Both the position numbers and the translations under genes were made by a program. From Calonectria ilicicola (lineage: Eukaryota; Ascomycota; Sordariomycetes; Hypocreales; Nectriaceae): DNA of 64,000 bases. Under the pieces are notes generated by a model. It had not been told where the DNA came from and did no database searches. It saw nothing but the letters and a program-made list of their open reading frames with translations. The stretch lies in NCBI GenBank assembly GCA_020809705.1, contig CP085828.1, positions 6,138,001 to 6,202,000 of the forward strand. Reading direction: 5' to 3'. Positions 30,735-41,569 of the stretch are shown piece by piece; the first letter of the stretch is position 1, and each line of letters opens with the position of its first letter.

Positions 30735-32844
30735 ATGCTGGAACATCACTCACCTGCCATGGGCACACCAGATCTGGTCAATTCGGCCACTCGTTGCCTA
30801 GAGCTTGGTGCTCAATATGCGTATCATCTGATGAAACCCGATGGCCATTGGATTACAGAGCTTCGCTCCAACATCTCCTTCACGGCACAGTACGTCTTCC
30901 TCAGGGAGGTCATTAGGTCCAGTTTACGGAAGCATGAAGATGGTGCCAAAGTTCGGAACTGGATCCTGTCTCAACAAAATCAGCACGACGGCTCATGGAG
31001 CATCGCCACATTCTACCCTGGCGATGTATCAACAACGGTAGACGGCTACTTTGCGCTCAAGCTGCTGGGCGTATCAATAGACAGCAAGCCTATGCGATCA
31101 GCTCGAGAATTTATTCTATCCCGCGGCGGTCTACCTGAAGTGGGCGTGCTCACACAGTTCTCGCTTGCAGTGTTTGGTCTAATAGAATGGGACGAGATGG
31201 CTCAAGTTCCTGCAGAGTTGATGTTGCTCCCTACCTGGTGTCCCATCAATATTTATGCATTTTCCTATTGGTCACGAGCAACTTCCATTACGCTAATGAT
31301 CCTGAAACATTACCAACCCAGATATCCTCTCCCTGAGGGCGCCTCACCTCGTCCTGTGGGCGGAGAACCGGGATACCTTGACGAGCTCTATGTGGATGCG
31401 ACTGATAGACGACTCAAATTCGTGCCGTCTCTGCGAGGGCTTTGGACCAAAGGTGAATATGGCCGTTTCCTGGCCACAGCTGCCGATAAAAGTCTAGGTC
31501 TCCTGGAGCCAGTTCTCAAGAGGCTGCCCACTAGAACCTATTCATTGCATCAATGCACTTCCTATATGCTTGAGCGCCTGAATGAGGGTGGCTATGCAGC
31601 TTTCTGGCCATCCAACTTCAACGGAATCTTAGCTTTTAACGCAATGGGACTCCGGTTTGATCATCCTGTCATTAAACATATGCTGAGGTCCGTCGACACA
31701 TACTACCTCTGGGAAGATGAATCGGGAATACGGAATCAGGTTACATGTGGCCCGGTCTGGGACACTGCACTTATGTCTCTAGGACTTTGTGATGCTGGTC
31801 TCGGCGACGCAAGGCTCGATAAGACAGTCGAGTGGTTCAAGGCGCACCAGGTCCTTGAAGTTCAGGGAGATTACCGCGCAAGAGCACCCAATTTAGCGCC
31901 AGGCGGATGGGCATTCCAATACAATGTGAGTTTTCTCTTAAGGAAGATAATTGAACATGTCTAACTTACTATTTAAGAATGATTGGTATCCCGACACGGA
32001 TGATACTCTCACTGCCCTTCTAGCTATCCTTCACTGGAAGCCCAGCGAGTTGGCATCACCAAATACGATCCGTGGCATTGAATGGCTGTTGGGGTTACAA
32101 TGTAGCAACGGTGGATGGGGTTGTTATGATATTGATAACGACAACAAATTCTTGAATCTCTTTCCCTTTGGTCAAGGTAACGAGTTTTTTGATGCTCCTG
32201 TGCCCGATGTCTCAGCCCGCATTATTGAAGCCTTGGGCTATATTCTCTCTCAGCCGGCCAGTGGCAAGGTATTGCCATTATCGCTGACCACACGTATCCG
32301 ACTAGCCTGCGATCGGGGTATTGAATACCTCGCAGCAACTCAGGATAAGGATAGAGGGACCTGGTGGGCTCGATGGCATGTGAACTACATAAATGGCACA
32401 GGCAGTGCTCTCGGTGCACTATCCTATTTTAGGGATTCTGAGCTTGGATCAGACCAGTGCGTGATTCGAGGTATTGACATCTCACGCTCAATTTCATGGT
32501 TCAAGTCAGCACAGAATGCCGATGGCGGGTGGGGCGAAAGTCTTGCGACATACAAGGATCCGAGTCAGGCAGGATATGGAGAGTCAACGCCTACGCAGAC
32601 ATCATGGGCGCTTATGGCGTTACTACCGTACCTAGACACTTCCGACGGTGCAATTGTGAGAGGAATACAGTACCTCACTCGAACCCAAGTCACAGCGCTT
32701 GGAGGTGCAACGTGGGACCAAGAGGCATATGCCAGTGTTGGGTTCCCTAATATCGTTTGGTTGGATTACACTAGCTCTAGACATGCATATCCCATGATGG
32801 CTATGGGAAGGTATATTCAGAAAGCTAGGGTCTGTAGCTGTTGA
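30735..32844 (+). CDS. squalene-hopene-cyclase-type triterpene cyclase (685 aa)
   Basis: Two exons, 30735-31925 and 31978-32844, split by a 52-nt intron (GTGAGT...TTTAAG) just before the active site. The spliced join reads PGGWAFQYN-NDWYPDTDDT, restoring the SHC motif DxDD (D403-T-D-D406) whose central Asp protonates the substrate. Other family blocks are in place: repeated QW motifs (QNQHDGSW, QCSNGGWG, QNADGGWGES), PINIYAFSYWSRAT, GPVWDTAL, WWARWHVNYINGTG, and a C-terminus (YPMMAMGRYIQKA) matching bacterial SHC end to end. It should cyclise squalene directly to a hopene- or hopanol-type product without oxygen, as a monotopic membrane protein. DxDD rather than DCTAE argues against an oxidosqualene/lanosterol synthase. 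Fungal SHCs are rare and thought to derive from bacteria. No tailoring genes adjoin it. Confidence 0.93.
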
Positions 32845-33076
32845 GCTTTTAAGGAGATATAAAAACGAAAACTTTCTTTTATCTGTATACTAAGCAATAC
32901 TTTACGAACCCCAAGATGATCCCTTATTGCCTGGGCAACATAGATAACGTAACCAATTCGAGAAGATACCTTTGGGCGCTGCACCCAACCATAATTGTTA
33001 ATCATTTACTTTGAATAACTACCTCACTATCAATTTTGATACTCTCGGTGCCTTGTTCCGCATTCGGGGTGTAGGT

Positions 33077-36000
33077 TCATAAGAACCTGGCCAGAATATT
33101 ATGCCCGTTCCTTGCTGCATGCAAAGCCGCTTCTTTGCACCTCGAGTGTATCATATTTAGTTCTTCGTCATTCTCCAGAAGCAAATGGACGATGTCAAGT
33201 CGCCCCGTCATAGCCGCCATTTGTAAGGCAGTGTGCCCCGACGAGTCCTCGGAATTTATATCAGACCCGTTCTCTACAAGATACTTGCAAGTAGTAAAGT
33301 GCCCACCGAGTGCGGCCAGGTACAAAGGCTGCTGGCTGACTGACGGGTTGACGTCGGCACCGTAGTCAACAAGCAATCGAACAATATTCAAGCATCCTTT
33401 TCTAGCCGCTTCACACAGCGATGTCGTAAGTTGTGGTGGTGACCAGGGTGGCCAGGGGTAGTGGGTATTAACGTTGACACCTGCCTTCACCAGTTGACAA
33501 GCGGCATCCAAACACTCAAACATTATCAGCTCCACCAACAGACGGTCCTGCTGTTTGATCTGCATCCTGGCGTTAAAAAGTTTTAACATCATTTTCTTTT
33601 GCTCCGCTGGACCTATGATCCTTGTTACAGAGTAAATGTTCCAGACCAAATTTTCAGGGGCGCAAATGTCGGCGCCAGCATCAATTAGCAGTGATAACAT
33701 ATCGCTCCCACGCTCCGCGGCAGATTGAATTGGGTAAACTCCTCTGGGATCTGGCAGATTGACATTGAAATCGCCATTTATGAGTGATTTAACAGTTGAT
33801 ACACTCAGATACCTACAGGCAAGGCCTAAAACACTCCCCACCCCCTCTGATTCCGTATTCAAGTTCGCTCCATGAGAAACCAGCAATAGCATCATTTCCT
33901 CCAAGCTATCGATGGAGTATCCATCATCTTTACTTCCACACCGATTGTAATCGTAACCAATGAGCGCCCAGAAAATAGGAGTAGCATATTTCCACACTGT
34001 TGCTTGCTCATGATCCTGATAATATTTCGGTGGGAGCGACGGCCAATGAACGTCTGCGCCAGCTTCAATGAGTTTCTCCACCATGTCAATCATCCCACTA
34101 AATGAAGCCTGTGCAAGCGGTGTAATGCTATCTCGAGCATTTATATTCGCTTTATGTGCTAGCAACAGACAAGTAATGTCCCAATCACGCCGCCTCACGG
34201 CCATGCAGAGCGCAGTCTCCCCAGCAGCTGGGATGTGCCTTGTATCTCTGGTATGTCTTTTAGTGTAGACTGGGTGTTGACATCCATGCCTTTCTGCAAA
34301 ATTATGTGCACAGTTGCAAGATCACCACTCGACGCTACATTATACGCTTCAACCCACTCAATATCAACACTCGATGTTATTCCATAACTTGAAAAAAGTC
34401 GCATTAAGCAGGGATTTCGTGCCCTAGTTGCAGTTTGCAATGCGGCGATATTTGACGGTGCATAAATGTCTGCTCCATATTTAATGAGCAGCTCGACGAG
34501 ACAGAAGATTTGCTCGCTTTCGAATTCAGACTGGTCTAAACCGCAGGCGATTTGTAGCGCAGCCATTCCAAGAGCATTTGGGTTGTCTACTGATGCGCCT
34601 TCTTGCAGTAATAATCCCGTTAGTACAATATTACCATTAGCGACGGATTCATGCAATGCCGATTGAAAGTATGGTTTTGACGCGCTTTTCATGTGTTCAT
34701 ACAGCTCCAAAACGCTCGGGGAACTGGTTGGCTTTCGTATGTGATTCCAAATTCTATCCCAGTTGGGATGGTTATTGACTGTTGCTCCGGCTTTGAGTAG
34801 TCGCTTTACCATGACCAAGTTGTCGTTTTTTGAAGCCATTTGAATTGGAGAGTAGAATGCCCCCCATTGAACTGTCAATGCGTAATCAACCCTAGTGAAA
34901 TATCCATCACAAGATGCTTCCTGAAGCCACATGATGAAATATCTCTTGGCCAACTCCTCTAATGTGTCGAATCTTATCTCAACTTCTGCTTTTGCTTCAA
35001 TCAAGATATCAACGACTTCGATGTCGTTTTTCGCAACGGCAATCTGAAGCGCATTGCCCGATATTTCAGAGATATCATTTACATGAGCCCCTTTCTGTAA
35101 AAGTGTAGCAACAATGTTGGTATTTTGGGCTTCTACTGCCTTCATCAATGGCGTTCTCTTGGTATATCTTGAAATCACTGAAGGATTTGAACACCCAAAA
35201 AGTCTAATAGAAGTAATTTCGTGGCTAGAGGAAAGATTAATGTCTGCACCTATGTCAAACAATAAATTGACGATATCTGCATTTACACGAGGCATTGAAA
35301 TGGCAGTCTCAAACGGGGAGAACGGGAAGATCTCAGAATTTGCGTTCGCATCCGGGCAGTAGAACGGATTCTTGACTAGAAGGCTGCATATTCTAAAATT
35401 GGACTTTAGAATCGCCAGCTGTAGAGGGCATTCTATATCTTTGATTAGGTGCCGGGTTGGAAAAAGAGACATGGAATCCTCTTGCGGATATCTGAATTTA
35501 CTAAAATTGGGCTCGACGCTATATCGAAGCAATGTAGACACAATGTCTATTTGTTCAAGGTTTACCGCACTTGAAAGAAGACGCGACAAAAATATCTCCA
35601 TGATTTGGCTGTAGTCTTCTCTCAGCTTTGCAATCAGTTGATAGAATACAGGCATGCTTTCTGTCTGCAAAATCCATCTCAAGAAAAGATCCATCTTTTT
35701 CAAAGATAGAGAATGGTTCGAAGAAAGATAGATGTATAATTGAAGTAAGAGTGCCAACGGCTCATACGAGATGGGCTGGTCGTCTGTATGTGACTTCAAT
35801 CGTAAATAGCCATGAAGTCGCGATGCGGGTAGATTGACCAAAGAATTGAGAGCACAATCATCCAGGTCAATTATTTCCTTTAGAATATGTCTTGCATCCT
35901 GCATAGAACACACTGCAAATAAACCACGTGGAATGGATGGGTTTGGCCCGCCTCCATTTCGAACCGCGTGGGTCATATCTGTCCCTAAAATAGATCTTAG

Positions 36001-36576
36001 CAAGGTCGTCGATTGTCTTTTTGCTATCTAGCCCTTACATTGAGCAGCAAATCCCTCCAAAAACCGTAAACCTGGAATTGTGTATGTCTTCACTCGGCGA
36101 TGCGGATACAGAAGAAGTGTGCGAAATGCAATTCCTCGATTTGACGGCGGTTCAACCCCATGACTGTTGATATTTGCTAATGACGTGCTTGAGCTTGGCT
36201 CAATTGAGTTTTTGAAATCTCGGCTGTATCTTCCGATTGCCCGGTTTTTTCTTTTCTCGCTAACGAATGTTCCGTTGACTTGAATCGATATTGGCACGCC
36301 CATGGAGTTTCTTTGATGGACGAACTTCCATTGGTCCTTTTTCAGATTTTTTGTTATCCCCCAGGCCTCAAGCCGAGTACGAAGTTCTTTTGGCCTGAAT
36401 GAAGAATTAGGCTTGAAATTGTAAATCTTTTGGCAATAAACTCACGTTGCATCAAAGTCGTATCGGTCTCTCATAGGTTTGGCTGTCTCCTGCAAAGTAT
36501 TTTGTGTGTAACATTCAATGATTCTTTCCCTTTGGCTTTCCCATTCTGCGCGAGATTTTCTGGCAATTGCAGGCAT
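33077..36576 (-). CDS. Clr5-domain ankyrin-repeat protein with a frame break (about 1123 aa if repaired)
   Basis: Exons are 36576-36446, 36394-36039 and 35984-33077. The introns (51 and 54 nt) have GTGAGT/CAG and GTAAGG/TAG ends. Exons 1-2 encode a Clr5 domain (RAEWESQRERIIECYTQNTL...MRDRYDFDAT, then LRTRLEAWGITKN), the N-terminal module of many fungal ankyrin proteins. Exon 3 carries an alpha-helical region (about 165-330) and some 12-15 ankyrin repeats (HEA..G...VV..LL..GA..N). The frame running from 35984 stops at 34195, and the last 375 codons lie in another frame (open 34204-33077). The switch is near 34205-34270. Removing the 23-nt GT...AG stretch 34248-34270 would restore frame (DVNTQ-DTRHIPAAGETALC), but that is far below normal intron size. 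So it is either a real frameshift, an unusual splice or a sequence error. Probably a cytoplasmic recognition or scaffold protein. Confidence 0.72.
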
Positions 36577-36951
36577 GTTGGGTGAAAAGGGCAACGTTTG
36601 TATTGTGAGCAAGCCAATGCGTTTTGAAATCAAATTTTAAGCGTTATGTTCGCAAAAGCAGGGTGAAGATAGCGGGTTAGCGAAACGGACAGTCCGCAAA
36701 AACGCGGGGTCCTTCGCCATAAAGCGGATTTCAAACTGGATCGCATGGGCCAGAGCCTCATACGCTCGAGGCAAATATGCGCATGGCGTACTACCCCGGT
36801 TGTATCCAGTCAGGAGCAGCCAGATCAGCTGGGCGGCAGGTAGCGTTACTCCGCCACGAGCATCATAGCATTGGCACGCTGTCTTGATTGGATATCTAGC
36901 GCCCAATGATCCCGGCTAATCTCAATGCTGCAACGCAGATAAGATAGGATA

Positions 36952-37201
36952 GGGCATTTTGGTACCGTAGGCTGCATCATCATTCTAACTGTGTCAAAGT
37001 GGCTGGGAGGAACGGGCATTTTGGTAATTCACGCGCCATTGAGAAGTACACACCATACCATAATGCCCTATTTTTCTCGGCGCAGTCACAGGACTTTGCG
37101 GCAGCCTCCAATGCCACAATTCCCTTTCCCGAATACGAAAATGCCCTTTGAGCTATGGAAACGAGAATGCCCTGCCTCACTCACGGAATACCACAATGCC
37201 C
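36952..37201. repeat. array of seven 13-bp GGGCATTNTSGTA motifs
   Basis: Copies: GGGCATTTTGGTA at 36952-36964 (+) and 37014-37026 (+). On the minus strand: GGGCATTATGGTA at 37056-37068, GGGAATTGTGGCA (weakest) at 37112-37124, GGGCATTTTCGTA at 37134-37146, GGGCATTCTCGTT at 37160-37172 and GGGCATTGTGGTA at 37189-37201. Starts are 62, 42, 56, 22, 26 and 29 bp apart and the intervening sequence is not repeated, so these are dispersed sites and not a tandem duplication. The first two point one way and the last five the other. The final copy ends 10 bp before TATATAA (37211-37217). The pattern is that of a multi-site operator for a sequence-specific factor. Confidence 0.8.
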
Positions 37202-37210
37202 GATCAATAT

Positions 37211-37217
37211 TATATAA
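37211..37217 (+). promoter_or_regulatory. TATA box of the micro-gene
   Basis: TATATAA, 34-40 bp upstream of ATG 37251 and 10 bp after the last 13-bp motif. Confidence 0.6.
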
Positions 37218-37250
37218 CCCAAAGCAGCTCGCCCGCTACCAAGCAAGGGC

Positions 37251-37593
37251 ATGGGCAAATTCAAAATGAAAATATCTATTGAGACCCTCATCTCCATTAT
37301 TGGCGTGCTTTTTGCAGCACCCCCAGCGATGGTCATCGTTGTCCACTTCTTTGTACAGAGAACCAGATTAAAACCAATCACAAATCCGGAAAATGCCGAC
37401 GTTGAATCCGGCGTCCGCGAACCACCACGCGTTCATGTCAGACCAATACGGGCAGTAACACTCCCAGATACTCCGACGGAATACGCCGGAAATTCGTAAG
37501 TCGGTTGGGACCGCAAGACCCCCACTCTCTTCACCATTCTCTCTAATTACATATAGAACAAGGTGGCAATCCTATCGATCACAAACTCTTTGA
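37251..37593 (+). CDS. small single-pass membrane protein (93 aa, spliced)
   Basis: Two exons, 37251-37495 and 37557-37593, with a 61-nt intron (GTAAGT...ATATAG). Splicing replaces an immediate stop with STRWQSYRSQTL. Residues about 7-34 form one hydrophobic helix (KISIETLISIIGVLFAAPPA, then MVIVVHFFVQ), followed by a polar Pro/Arg/Glu-rich tail of about 55 residues. The N-terminus lacks a cleavable signal site, so a type III or signal-anchor topology is likely. MKIS (37266) is an alternative start. I do not recognise the family. Support for a real gene: TATA box at the right distance, a canonical intron that extends the frame, and an elaborate motif array immediately upstream. It is head-to-head with the Clr5-ankyrin gene and may be co-regulated with it. 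Confidence 0.6.
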
Positions 37594-37988
37594 AGGTCAG
37601 CCACTAGAATTATGGTCTTCTATCTCCATTTTGAAGTACAGTGAGAGGCAAGGTGAGGCGCATAAGCGAATGTATTAAATACTGTGCTAACTAGATGGCC
37701 ATTCGTCGAATTTAGAGAATCGCGGGTTCGGATAATGATCCACATGTTTGTAGACTAGAAAATGATGGTATTGCGCTTGACTATGGTACTAAAACAAAGG
37801 GAAATAAACAGATTTGCTAGTGGTATTCTAATTACAGTACATCCAAACACCTCCTCCGCTGCATTCTACTCTTTCGTATTTCGCCTAAGCTCGTACAAAA
37901 TTCTATTGCTTCGTTATTCATGTTCCCAACCTTGCATGTACAATCCCAATCCAAATAAGTCCTGCCAAGGCAGGTAAGCATCGATGGC
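37594..37988. other. convergent intergenic spacer
   Basis: 395 bp, AT-rich, between the micro-gene and the SDR stop. Nothing recognised. Confidence 0.5.
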
Positions 37989-38735
37989 TTAGTAGGTAAT
38001 GGTCACAAGCTTGTTGATGTACTTGGGATCCTGGCTGATGGTAATGTTGTCTGCGATCCATTTGCCAGCATCCTCTCGGGAAATTGTGTAGCCGATGGTG
38101 TTGATCTCGCGACCAGTCTTGGGGTCCTCGATGCCGACGCGGACAGGTCTGGTGGACTCGCCGTTGGTCAACCAGCTAGCGCGAACAACGGTGAAGTTCT
38201 CGCCGCTGCCGATGAGCTTGTCCTCCATGAGCTTCTTGTCGTCGTGGGGAACCTTGAGGAGGCCCTTGTACAATGGGACCATGAGGGCGGGGATGTCGCG
38301 GCCAAAGTTAGAGATGCCGGTGCTGCTCATGCCGACGAGTGTGGGCGAGCCAATGAGGCCGTTGCTGCGGAGCTCGGCGACAGCCTTGATCAAGGTGTTC
38401 ATGCCCTTTGCGCAGACGTTGGCGTCGTCAATCAGCTTGCCCTTGGACAGGGCGGGCTTGGCGCCGATGGTGGAGATGACGGCATCGACAAATGTGCCGT
38501 TGCTGGTCTGCAGGCACTTGGAGACGGCTGCGATGTCATGGGCGTTGCCCTCGACGATCTGCAGGTTGGGGGTGTTCTCAGCAGACCCGAAAATGGCAGT
38601 GAGCTTGCCGGGGAATCGGCAGAGGGCAATGCATTGGTGACCGTCGGCGAGAGTGTGCTTGAGAGCAGAGAGGCCGATGCCAGTGCTGGCGCCGAAGAAG
38701 GCGATGGTCCTGGTGGTGGTGGTAGTGGAGGCCAT
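37989..38735 (-). CDS. atypical short-chain dehydrogenase / NAD(P)-binding protein (248 aa)
   Basis: Single exon. The N-terminal Rossmann fingerprint AFFGASTGIGLSALKHTLADGH (residues about 12-33) is followed by CRFPGKL, an acidic/polar NAD(P) strand end (EGNAHDIAAV) and ISTIGAKP. This is the arrangement of the NAD(P)H-binding (NmrA/HSCARG-like atypical SDR) group and not classical SDRs: there is no YxxxK, and the later blocks read GMSSTGIS and VRASWLTNGES. Such proteins are reductases, epimerases or redox sensors; the substrate is not predictable. Very high G+C at third positions suggests strong expression or selection. The 5' leader beyond ATG 38735 is CA-rich on the coding strand (ACCACTACAAC), a common fungal feature. 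Confidence 0.85.
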   Translation of the reverse strand: MASTTTTTRTIAFFGASTGIGLSALKHTLADGHQCIALCRFPGKLTAIFGSAENTPNLQIVEGNAHDIAAVSKCLQTSNGTFVDAVISTIGAKPALSKGKLIDDANVCAKGMNTLIKAVAELRSNGLIGSPTLVGMSSTGISNFGRDIPALMVPLYKGLLKVPHDDKKLMEDKLIGSGENFTVVRASWLTNGESTRPVRVGIEDPKTGREINTIGYTISREDAGKWIADNITISQDPKYINKLVTITY

Positions 38736-39489
38736 TGTGTTGGTGTTAGTGGGTTGTAGTGGGTCTGGCTGTTGGTTCAGAGTGGTGATTGATGGTTAAG
38801 CTTGTTTGGTGAGCTTGATTGATGAGATTGTTGTTTTGTTATTGTTGTGTTTGTTGCTTTTGATGTGTGAGTGTGTTGGTGATGATTCTTCTCCTAGAAA
38901 AGATCCGATCCGGCCATTCTCTTTATATCCATCGTGGCTCGCATCGTTGTGACGCTGTCCGCAGCACCCGACCGAGATGGCCGTCTCGCTACTTTTTCGG
39001 GGCCAGCCCAGTCGGTGTCGAGTTCACCCGCCATCCCATTTTGTGGCTGATCAGTCCCACTTTTGGTTTAATTGTGGCTTGCGCTAAGCCGGCGCGTCTT
39101 TGATCCGCCTGAGATTATCCGTCCGCATGGGGCTGTGTGGGTGGGTACGTGGCTTTGTGTGAGTATTGCGAGGGCTTAGCGTCCGAGAAAAGAGCGAGAA
39201 TGTGCCCAGATGGCCGAGTTGGGCCGCGACCAAGACCAAGAGGAGGACCCCATGAGGGAGAGCGCGTGTGTCAATGTCAGCGTGGGGTTGCGTCGCCCCA
39301 AATGATTGGCTACCATTGATCAGTCTGCTGCCAGCCCAATATGCATCATTTCTGCCTGTCCTCTCAAAATGCATTTTTAAGCACACGGTTGTGCGCAATT
39401 GGGATCTAGGGTGGCAGGGTCAGGAATTGAATGCAATTGTTGCTCTATTCTCTACAACGGATACCAAACCTACTCGCCATCAAAATCCA
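38736..39489. other. intergenic: SDR promoter
   Basis: 754 bp. A coding-strand CA-rich leader occupies 38736-38880. A G+C-rich block with GGG/CCC tracts follows to 39300. No gene seen. Confidence 0.5.
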
Positions 39490-40605
39490 CTAATTTGGCG
39501 CCATCTTACAGGTATCAATCCCAAACACCTCCCCAAGCACCTTTTTGAGCTCCCCAAATGTGCTAAAGGTTCGCTCCTCACGGATAGCGACATTCCCTGC
39601 GCCCACACCCTTACGTGTGTACAGGGCCACGTATCTGTCTCCTTCCTTTCGCCCGCCCGTTGCTTCATCTTGCGAATAAATCAGAGTATGTCTTCCGTGG
39701 TCTCCCAACGCGTCACCCCGATGTGTTCCAAAGGGTACCGTCGCTATCAGCTGCTTGACAAAGATTGAATGCGGCCAGGTATTGGACATCCAGTTGGCAG
39801 TGTGGTAATCGCTGGGTGTTTGAGGTTGTACCATGTAGTGGTACAAAGGGGCCAGCTTGAATGCCGTGCCATTCGCGCCGTTCGTGCCATCACCAGCTTC
39901 GCGGTTGTAAAATTTGCGATACAAAGTGTACCCAAAGGGAACATCTTCGCGATCATTTAGAGGGGGTATGCGTTCGTATACATGCTGATGAGAATCCGTT
40001 TCGGCGTTGAGCAAAATGGGGTCTCTCGGCTGTCCTGCGCCGAAAGCAACATCGCAATGAAACGTCACCCCATCGCCCCCATGGGGAGCCTTCCAGTCCT
40101 TTGGGATGTTCTCTTCGCCGGATAGTTCATCGTGCCTAAAATGCACCAATGTTGTTTGGTGTGAAACAGACGTCCAATCCCACCCTGCCTCATCTGGTGT
40201 CTTACCCTGATGGGGATATACTCTTCCACATACGTTAGTGGTGTGATATCCAAGTGTTCGTAGTACCATTGCAAAAAGCCCGTTGCATTCGAAACAGTAT
40301 CCTCCCATGCCTCGAGTAACGATCTTGTTAAATAACGCATCGCCGTGCACGTCAATGTTGCCCATGCCTTCCTGGTAGGGAATCGGATCAGAGTCCTCGT
40401 ATGTTTTGTTCTTGTCCAAGTGAATAGTCACAGACTCAAAGGGGATTTTGTCATAGTGACGTTGCTGCATCTCTCGGAGGAGTGAAAAGGTTGGCTTTGG
40501 GAGGTCAGCTCCAAGACCCTCCACCTGCGGAACTCCAAGGTGTTGCAGGTATGCAAGCACCTTTTCAGGGGACAGTCGAGGAAGCTTTTCAGATTTATTG
40601 TCCAT
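39490..40605 (-). CDS. arylamine N-acetyltransferase (371 aa)
   Basis: Single exon. The NAT signature IVTRGMGGYCFECNGLFAMVLRTLGY (residues about 96-121) contains the catalytic Cys in GYCFE. His of the triad is in the SHQTTLVHF block and Asp is in FHCDVAFG. A YDKIPFESVTIHL segment near residue 52 is the usual N-terminal domain marker. At 371 residues it is longer than bacterial NATs (about 280), as in fungal homologs, with an inserted Gly/Asn/Thr-rich loop (GDGTNGANG) before the C-terminal region. It would transfer an acyl group from acetyl- or malonyl-CoA to arylamines. In plant-associated fungi such enzymes detoxify benzoxazolinone-derived aminophenol; whether this one does cannot be read here. 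Cytosolic. Confidence 0.92.
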   Translation of the reverse strand: MDNKSEKLPRLSPEKVLAYLQHLGVPQVEGLGADLPKPTFSLLREMQQRHYDKIPFESVTIHLDKNKTYEDSDPIPYQEGMGNIDVHGDALFNKIVTRGMGGYCFECNGLFAMVLRTLGYHTTNVCGRVYPHQGKTPDEAGWDWTSVSHQTTLVHFRHDELSGEENIPKDWKAPHGGDGVTFHCDVAFGAGQPRDPILLNAETDSHQHVYERIPPLNDREDVPFGYTLYRKFYNREAGDGTNGANGTAFKLAPLYHYMVQPQTPSDYHTANWMSNTWPHSIFVKQLIATVPFGTHRGDALGDHGRHTLIYSQDEATGGRKEGDRYVALYTRKGVGAGNVAIREERTFSTFGELKKVLGEVFGIDTCKMAPN

Positions 40606-41569
40606 CTTGAAAGCAAGTTGTAGTTTGTCAAATTCACAAATGCTGTCTTTCGTGCTGTGGTCTTATGGTAAATGCCAACCTGTCAACTTACAAATCGAAA
40701 TCCAAGACTGTCTCGATTCGCGTTAGTTAATGATGTGATTAGTCAGCTAGCTGTAAACCTAGAGAATATGCCAATGCAAATGGAAAAATCTTTTCTAAAA
40801 GTTCGATCCAATTGACCGCTTTTTGTAGTCGAAAAAAAATCTCATGGCTAATCACCACCGGGGGCAAATGACTCATCAGCGCTGCGGCTACATCGTGTTG
40901 TTTACAATCCTGCCATGTGCCGACATTGGAATCCCTGCAATCGCCCCCAGTAACATTGAAAGATGAGAAAAGTATTGTTGACATCCTAATTTCGATTTAT
41001 GTCTATGGATGGTGCGGTGAAATAGGTTGTATTTGATTTGATGGAGCGATTCGGAAAGATGGGTAAGCTGAGACAAATGATCTACAGCACACAACGTTAA
41101 CTGGCAATAACGTAAACCTTGGTTGCACTATGACATCAACTGATAAAAGCTTCAGTATGATCCAATAAAAAGAAGAAGGATCAAGTCAAATGATGGTGGA
41201 AAGTATATACCTTCACCCAAAGTCATCGAACTTTTTAGAGCTACATGGTCAGCGCTTAGGGTCAAATAGTGTATCGAAGCGAAAAAAATATTTTCCGAGG
41301 TGCAATGCACATTAATTTTATTCAATTATATATTTGAAAACTCATCTTATTCCCAATTCCTGTTCATTATTTCATGCAGATGATTTTCATTTCCAGACAA
41401 TGTAATAAAAACTATGTATGGCATTATCATGGTTAAATCTTGAATACCCATTGCTTATGGCCTGCTAGGCAAGAGGGTTAAACACAAAAGAAGAAGAATT
41501 GGGTTTGGCACGGCCCAATAGAGGGGCCAGCATAGTGCATTGCATGAGAGAATTGACCTATTATCATTA
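40606..41569. other. intergenic: NAT promoter and TF 3' flank
   Basis: 964 bp, AT-rich from 41100 to 41500. Nothing recognised. Confidence 0.5.

Larger units (their letters stand above)
36577..37250. promoter_or_regulatory. divergent promoter region carrying the 13-bp motif array
   Basis: 674 bp between the Clr5-ankyrin gene (leftward) and the micro-gene (rightward). The left part has a CGGAC-A-GTCCG palindrome near 36688, of the kind bound by Zn2Cys6 factors. The right part holds seven copies of a GGGCATTNTSGTA motif and a TATA box. Confidence 0.6.

Noticed and set aside
36952..37201. CRISPR-like array
   Set aside because: Eukaryotic context, 13-bp units on both strands with irregular spacing; better explained as transcription-factor sites.
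38095..38759. Two 170-180-codon plus-strand frames
   Set aside because: Antisense to the SDR coding exon.
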